Below, piece after piece: positions 59,806 through 64,000 of a stretch of 64,000 nt of DNA. Where the stretch lies: NCBI RefSeq assembly GCF_000296215.2, contig NZ_CP013949.1:4581501-4645500 (forward strand), written 5' to 3'. Both the position numbers and the translations under genes were made by a program. Numbering within the stretch: position 1 is the first letter of the stretch; each line of letters opens with the position of its first letter. The stretch is from Bradyrhizobium sp. CCGE-LA001 (GTDB lineage: Bacteria > Pseudomonadota > Alphaproteobacteria > Rhizobiales > Xanthobacteraceae). The notes under the pieces were generated by a model. The model worked only from the letters and a program-made list of their open reading frames with translations, ran no database searches and was not told where the DNA came from.

Positions 59806-60732
59806 TTATTCCTTGGGGAAGTCCAGCCCCATCTCGCGATAGCGGTCGGGATCGTCGCCCCAGTTCTCGCGCACCTTGACGAACAGGAACAGATGCACCG
59901 GCACATCGAGGATCTGCGTCAGCTCCTTGCGCGAATCCGCGCCGATCGACTTGATGGTGGCGCCGCCCTTGCCAAGCACGATCTTGCGCTGGCTCTCGCG
60001 CTCGACGAAGATCGTCTGCTCGATGCGCACCGACTTGTCCTTGCGCTCCTCCCACTTGTCGGTCTCGACCGTGGACTGGTAGGGCAATTCCTGGTGCAGC
60101 TTCTGATAGATCTTCTCGCGCGTGATCTCGGCCGCCAGCTGCCGCATCGGCGCGTCGGACATCTGGTCCTCGGGATAGAGGAAGGGGCCCGGCGGCACCA
60201 TCTCCGAAAGCGTCGTGCGGATGTCGTCGACGCCGTCGCCCGAGATTGCCGCGATCATGAAGGTCCGAGCGAACTTCATTCGTTCGTTGGCGGCCTGCGC
60301 CAGCGCCAGCAGCTTCTCGCGCTGGACCAGGTCGACCTTGTTGATGACGAGGATCTTGTCGTGATTGACGCTGGCCGCCTTGGCGAGGATCGCCTCGGCC
60401 TCCTCGTCGATGCCGGTCTTGGCATCGAGCAGCACGCAGACGAGGTCGGCATCATGCGCCCCGCTCCAGGCGGTCGAGACCATGGCGCGGTCGAGCCGGC
60501 GCTTGGGCAGGAAGATGCCGGGCGTGTCGACCAGGATGATCTGCGCGTTGTTCTCGATCACGATGCCGCGGATCAACGCGCGCGTGGTCTGCACCTTGCG
60601 CGAGACGATCGTGACCTTGGCGCCGACCAGCGCATTGACCAGTGTGGACTTGCCGACATTGGGCGCGCCGATCAGCGCAACGAAACCGCAGCGCGTTGCG
60701 GTGGGCGCCTCGCCGCTTGCTTCAGCCGTCAT
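59806..60732 (-). CDS. era: GTPase Era
   Basis: A 308-residue ribosome-assembly GTPase with an N-terminal G domain and C-terminal KH domain. Walker A VALIGAPNVGKSTLVNALVG, G3 LVDTPGIFLP, G4 INKVD, and KH region ERESQRKIVLGKGGATIKSIGADSRKEL (split: KIVLGKGGATIKSIG). It binds 16S rRNA 3' end and GTP in the cytoplasm. ATG 60732 (MTAEASG) is chosen; the longer start at 60744 overlaps rnc more. The start overlaps the rnc stop by 11 bp, so translation is coupled. Confidence 0.95.
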   Translation of the reverse strand: MTAEASGEAPTATRCGFVALIGAPNVGKSTLVNALVGAKVTIVSRKVQTTRALIRGIVIENNAQIILVDTPGIFLPKRRLDRAMVSTAWSGAHDADLVCVLLDAKTGIDEEAEAILAKAASVNHDKILVINKVDLVQREKLLALAQAANERMKFARTFMIAAISGDGVDDIRTTLSEMVPPGPFLYPEDQMSDAPMRQLAAEITREKIYQKLHQELPYQSTVETDKWEERKDKSVRIEQTIFVERESQRKIVLGKGGATIKSIGADSRKELTQILDVPVHLFLFVKVRENWGDDPDRYREMGLDFPKE

Positions 60733-61543
60733 TGCCGCCGCCAACGCCTTCGCGTTCGATCATCACTGATGCCGCCACCTTCTCAGCCGCGCGCTTGCTC
60801 CCGCCGATGCCTTCGGCCGGAGCCAGTCCCGGCAGGTCCACCGCCACGCGGAACTGCGGATCGTGGTGCGGGCCGGTGCGCTCGACCTCGCGATAAACCG
60901 GCGTCGGCAGTCCTTTGCCTTGTGCCCATTCCTGCAGCACGGTCTTGGGGTCGCGCAAGGGCCGACGCGGCTTGTGCATGCGCTCGGTCCAGTTACGCTT
61001 GACGAATTCGGCTGCCGCCGCGTGGCCGCCGTCCAGGAAGATCGCGCCGATCACGGCCTCGCAGATGTCGCCGAGGATGGATTTGCGCAGGCGGGCATCG
61101 GCGCTGGACCCGACCGAACCGAGCTTGATGTCGTCGAGCAGTCCGAGCGACTTGGCGACGTCGGCGCAGCTCTCCTTGCGCACGAGTTCGGCAAGGCGCT
61201 TGGACAGCTCGCCCTCATCGGCGCTTGGATAGGCGTGATAGAGCATGTCGGAGACGACGAGGCCCAGCACGTGGTCGCCTAGGAATTCCAGCCGCTGATA
61301 GCTGTCGCCGCGCTTGCGTCCCGACTTCAGCGCCGAGACATGGGTGATCGCCTGCATCAGGAGGTTCGGATCGGCGAACTTGTGGCCGATGCGCGCCTCG
61401 AGCGCGGCATTCGCATCGGTACCCTTGGCCTTGCTGCTCCGCGCCCGCTTCTTCTTCGCAGGCGCCTTCGGTGCAGCTTCGCTCTCGGGAGCGGCTTGCG
61501 CCTCGGTCGATTGGATCGCGATGTCCTTGGCTTCGTCTTTCAT
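60722..61543 (-). CDS. rnc: Ribonuclease III
   Basis: A 273-residue dsRNA endonuclease that processes rRNA and mRNA. The signature motif RLEFLGDHVLGLVVSDML is at about residues 83-100 and the second metal-binding region LGDICEAVIGAIFLDGG at about 155-171; the C-terminal dsRNA-binding domain is DPKTVLQEWAQGKGLPTPVYREVERTGPHHDPQF (split: KTVLQEWAQGKGLPTPVY). The N-terminal 45 residues are Ala/Lys/Glu-rich and longer than in E. coli. Start ATG 61543 overlaps lepB stop (ATGA). Confidence 0.95.
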   Translation of the reverse strand: MKDEAKDIAIQSTEAQAAPESEAAPKAPAKKKRARSSKAKGTDANAALEARIGHKFADPNLLMQAITHVSALKSGRKRGDSYQRLEFLGDHVLGLVVSDMLYHAYPSADEGELSKRLAELVRKESCADVAKSLGLLDDIKLGSVGSSADARLRKSILGDICEAVIGAIFLDGGHAAAAEFVKRNWTERMHKPRRPLRDPKTVLQEWAQGKGLPTPVYREVERTGPHHDPQFRVAVDLPGLAPAEGIGGSKRAAEKVAASVMIEREGVGGGNDG

Positions 61544-62304
61544 CGGACGATATTGAAGAAACGATTCCAGCGCACCGACCACGGCCAGCGCCAGAACATC
61601 CAGGCGTGCTCGCCTTCGGCGATGGAGAAGAAGATCATCTGGGCGCGGCCGATCAGATTCTCCTGCGGCACATAGCCGACCTGGCCGAGAAAGCGGCTAT
61701 CGGTCGAGTTGTCGCGGTTGTCGCCCATCATGAAGAAGTGGCCGGGCGGCACGTTGTAGACGTTGGTGTTGTCCATGTAGCCGTTGTCGGCGCAGTCCAG
61801 CGTCTCGTAGGACACGCCGTTCGGCAGCGTCTCCTTCCAGCGCTTCACCCGGGAGATGCCGCCGCCCTCGGAGCCGCACGGGTCCTCGCCGACGAACTCG
61901 CTCATGCGCTGCCGCTCGACCGGGGCATCGTTGATGTAGAGCAGACCGTCGCGCATCTGGATGCGGTCGCCGGGAAGGCCGATCACGCGCTTGATGTAGT
62001 CGGTGGAATCGTCCTTGGGCAGGCGAAAGACCACGATGTCGCCGCGGTTCGGGTCCGAGCCCCAGATCCGCCCGGAAAACAGGTTCGGCGAAAGCGGGAT
62101 CGAGTAGTGGCTATAGCCGTAGGAGTATTTCGAGACGAACAGATAGTCTCCGACCAGCAGCGTTGCCTTCATCGAGCCGGACGGGATGTTGAAGGGCTGG
62201 AACAGGAACGTGCGGATCACCAGCGCGATCAACAGAGCATGGATCACGACCCGGATCGTTTCGCCGACGCCGCTCTCAGTTTTCGTTCCCGAAGTCACGC
62301 TCAT
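61540..62304 (-). CDS. lepB: Signal peptidase I
   Basis: A 254-residue membrane protease that removes Sec/Tat signal peptides. N-terminal helix VVIHALLIALVIRTFLF, catalytic Ser in NIPSGSMKATLLVGDYLFV (about 42), catalytic Lys in YIKRVIGLPGDRI (about 105), and the C-terminal GDNRDNSTDSRFLG box. The protein has one clear N-terminal membrane helix. Start ATG 62304. The 248 bp upstream to acpS has no gene. First gene of the lepB-rnc-era group. Confidence 0.96.
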   Translation of the reverse strand: MSVTSGTKTESGVGETIRVVIHALLIALVIRTFLFQPFNIPSGSMKATLLVGDYLFVSKYSYGYSHYSIPLSPNLFSGRIWGSDPNRGDIVVFRLPKDDSTDYIKRVIGLPGDRIQMRDGLLYINDAPVERQRMSEFVGEDPCGSEGGGISRVKRWKETLPNGVSYETLDCADNGYMDNTNVYNVPPGHFFMMGDNRDNSTDSRFLGQVGYVPQENLIGRAQMIFFSIAEGEHAWMFWRWPWSVRWNRFFNIVR

Positions 62305-62552
62305 TGCTCTCTCAATTCCAGCCGGCGGTCACAGAGCGCCCTCCTCCCGCGAATAGCCCATCGGTTCGCGGTCCAAGGAGATTGTCCTGATTCTGATAAT
62401 GAGGGCCAATTCCGGCGTAAAGCCGAATTTACCCAGCCTGATTTGCGTCCGCGGACTTTTAGACGGTTGTCGGACACCACGCAATCAATGATCGCATCAA
62501 AACCGCCTAAGATACTGGTATTTCATGCGAATTATGATCCTTCCTGACGCCG

Positions 62553-62972
62553 TCAGGGCTTGGCGAGCGGGACGGCCGAAATGATGACGAAGGCCTGCGC
62601 GAGCGGCCAGTCGTCGGTGATCGAAACGTCGATCCGGGCCTCGAATCCCTCCGGCGTCAGGGCCTGAAGCCGGGCCAAAGCGCCGCCGGTCAGTTGCATG
62701 GTCGGGCGCCCTCCCGGCAGGTTGACCACCCCCATGTCGCGCCACCAGACGCCGCGCCGGATCCCGGTGCCGAGCGCCTTGGAGCAGGCCTCCTTGGCGG
62801 CGAAGCGCTTGGCGTAGGTTGCCACCACCATCTTCTCGTTCTTGGCGCGCCGCTCGGCCTTGGCCCGCTCGGCCGGGGTGAAGATGCGGTCGAGGAAGCG
62901 CTCGCCGTGGCGCTCCATCACCTTGGCGACGCGGGTGATGTCGATCAGGTCGGAGCCGATGCCGATGATCAT
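62553..62972 (-). CDS. acpS: Holo-[acyl-carrier-protein] synthase
   Basis: A 139-residue phosphopantetheinyl transferase that activates ACP. Motifs: IGIGSDLIDITRVAKVMERHGERFLDRIF (split: IGIGSDLIDITR), the Asp-8 metal site, and FAAKEACSKALGTGIRRGVWWRDMGV with Glu-Lys of the second site. Start ATG 62972 overlaps the pdxJ stop (ATGA), so they are coupled. Full-length. Confidence 0.96.
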   Translation of the reverse strand: MIIGIGSDLIDITRVAKVMERHGERFLDRIFTPAERAKAERRAKNEKMVVATYAKRFAAKEACSKALGTGIRRGVWWRDMGVVNLPGGRPTMQLTGGALARLQALTPEGFEARIDVSITDDWPLAQAFVIISAVPLAKP

Positions 62973-63721
62973 GCCCGGCTCCGCCCGCGATCCATCGCCG
63001 CCCGCATCCTGCGTACGGTCTCGGCCAGCCCCACGAACAGCGCCTCGCCGATCATGTAGTAGCCGATGTTGAGCTCCATGATCTCAGGCAGGGCCGCGAT
63101 GGTCTCCGCCGTCGCATAGTCGAGCCCGTGCCCGGCATGGACCTCCAGCCCGGCTGCCTTGGCAAGCTTTGCTCCCGCCGCGATCCGCTGCCATTCAGCT
63201 TCCGCTTTGTCGGTGTGACCGTCGACGACGGCGTCGCACCAGGCGCCGGTGTGGATCTCGATCACGGGCGCGCGCAGCCGCGCCGCCATCTCGATCTGCG
63301 CGGGGTCGGCGGCGATGAACAGCGAGACGCGAATGCCGGCGTCGTTCAGCCGCGCGATATACGGCGCCAGCGCGTTGTGCTGGCCGACCACGTCCAGCCC
63401 GCCCTCGGTCGTCACCTCCTGACGGCGCTCCGGCACCAGACACACCGCGTGCGGCTTGGTGGCGAGCGAGATGCGCATCATGTCGTCGGTCGCCGCCATC
63501 TCGAAATTGAGCGGCTTGGAAATCTCGGCCTTCAGCCGCGCCATGTCCTCATCGCGGATGTGGCGGCGGTCCTCGCGCAGATGCGCGGTGATGCCGTCGG
63601 CACCGGCGTCGATCGCGAGCAGCGCGGCCCGCACCGGGTCCGGATTGCGGCCGCCGCGCGCGTTGCGCAGGGTCGCGACATGGTCGACATTGACGCCGAG
63701 GCGGAGCGGAGATGCAGGCAT
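62969..63721 (-). CDS. pdxJ: Pyridoxine 5'-phosphate synthase
   Basis: A 250-residue TIM-barrel enzyme making pyridoxine phosphate from deoxyxylulose phosphate and aminoacetone phosphate. LRLGVNVDHVATLRNARGG is the start motif, then GADGITAHLREDRRHIRDEDM, CLVPERRQEVTTEGGLDV (catalytic Glu), VIEIHTGAWCDAV, VHAGHGLDYATAE and IMELNIGYYMIGEALFVGL. Start ATG 63721. It follows rsh, separated by repeat copy G. Ends coupled to acpS. Confidence 0.96.
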   Translation of the reverse strand: MPASPLRLGVNVDHVATLRNARGGRNPDPVRAALLAIDAGADGITAHLREDRRHIRDEDMARLKAEISKPLNFEMAATDDMMRISLATKPHAVCLVPERRQEVTTEGGLDVVGQHNALAPYIARLNDAGIRVSLFIAADPAQIEMAARLRAPVIEIHTGAWCDAVVDGHTDKAEAEWQRIAAGAKLAKAAGLEVHAGHGLDYATAETIAALPEIMELNIGYYMIGEALFVGLAETVRRMRAAMDRGRSRA

Positions 63722-63753
63722 TTCAGGGCTCGCGAAGTGACATTTCCCAACTC

Positions 63754-63829
63754 GTCATGCGCGGCTCGACCCGCGCATCCATCTTTTTTGAGAGATGGGC
63801 TGCCGGATCAATCCCGGCAACGACGAACT
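63754..63829. repeat. Dispersed intergenic palindrome, copy G
   Basis: GTCATGCGCGGCTCGACCCGCGCATCCATC...GATGGGCTGCCGGATCAATCCCGGCAACGAC (abridged). Related to copies A-F but with a different inner part. Between rsh and pdxJ. Confidence 0.75.
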
Positions 63830-63830
63830 T

Positions 63831-64000
63831 CATCCATTAACACGTTCGACTTTGGCGACGACCGCTTTCGCACGCAGCTGGGCCAGGATCGCGCTCAGAT
63901 GCTTCAGATCATAGACTTCGAGATCGATCGTCGTTTCCGTGAAGTCAGGCGAGCGGCGCTGCATGCTGATATTGTCGATGTTGCCGTCGTGCTCGGCGAT
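63831..64000 (-). CDS. rsh: RelA/SpoT homologue (Rsh), C-terminal ACT domain (partial)
   Basis: The minus strand ends at TGA 63831-63833; the gene runs off the right window edge. The 55 residues seen, IAEHDGNIDNISMQRRS, DFTETTIDLEVYDLKHLSAILAQLRAKAVVAKVERVNG (split: DLEVYDLKHLSAILAQLR), are the regulatory ACT domain at the end of a bifunctional (p)ppGpp synthetase/hydrolase, which controls the stringent response. The position before pdxJ-acpS is typical for rhizobia. Confidence 0.85.

Overview
The window is a stretch of ordinary chromosome from a Bradyrhizobium-like alphaproteobacterium (Rhizobiales). The base composition is GC-rich and long antisense ORFs are common. The content also fits: a Porin_2-type porin, a GcrA-family protein, an LdtR regulator, the block glyA-nrdR-ribD-ribE-ribH-nusB-thiL, the block rsh-pdxJ-acpS-lepB-rnc-era-recO-parC, an Asp-rich (Mg-type) HemB, and many dispersed intergenic palindromes of the kind seen in Bradyrhizobium. 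The genus is inferred from protein recognition and repeat style; no search was run.

Layout. 1-3.8 kb: the end of a surface-polysaccharide locus (GT4 glycosyltransferase, undecaprenyl-phosphate sugar transferase, O-antigen ligase/polymerase-like protein). 3.8-9.6 kb: a MarR repressor divergent from a flavin monooxygenase across a perfect palindrome, then a minus-strand group (YdcF-like, DUF169, trans-acting enoyl-reductase-like) divergent from an acetamidase/formamidase. 9.8-20.5 kb: a small RHH-like protein, a GcrA-family protein, a porin, MarR, an alpha/beta hydrolase that has lost its nucleophile, an SDR, an esterase, a frameshifted TetR gene, RlpA, DUF421 and small secreted proteins. 20.7-26 kb: tRNA-Pro(GGG), MerR, IhfA, FabH, PlsX, DUF177, a cytochrome bc1 assembly chaperone and BamE. 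26-38 kb: a Bug-type binding protein, the H+-pyrophosphatase, then the thiL/nusB/riboflavin/nrdR/glyA cluster, two small conserved proteins, LdtR and a DUF6163 membrane protein. 38-47 kb: HemB, an RDD protein, Bpt, MntH with a Mur-like operator, two MFS transporters and a nucleotide cyclase. 46.7-51.5 kb: a metal/oxyanion/sulfur patch (DmeF, rhodanese-ChrB, ChrA, YeeE/YedE). 51.5-53.6 kb: a gene-poor stretch with two unlisted small ORFs and repeat debris. 53.6-64 kb: a GMC oxidoreductase, then parC-recO, small membrane proteins and era-rnc-lepB-acpS-pdxJ-rsh (the last cut by the window edge).

How the genes work together. Most operons are standard housekeeping: lipid and peptidoglycan precursors, flavin, one-carbon metabolism, RNA processing and protein export. 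Regulation is visible as palindromes in divergent promoters (4.3, 45.2, 50.2 and 59.0 kb), a Mur-like site before mntH, a possible Shine-Dalgarno-sequestering hairpin before bpt, and several clear factor-independent terminators.

I did not find a CRISPR array, prophage, transposase, or a gene set that is convincingly an undescribed system. The best leads for a second look are the decayed TetR locus with a nearby fragment of a similar gene, the hydrolase-fold protein with Gly in place of the nucleophile, the rhodanese-ChrB/ChrA/YeeE patch, and the gene-poor 51.5-53.6 kb region.
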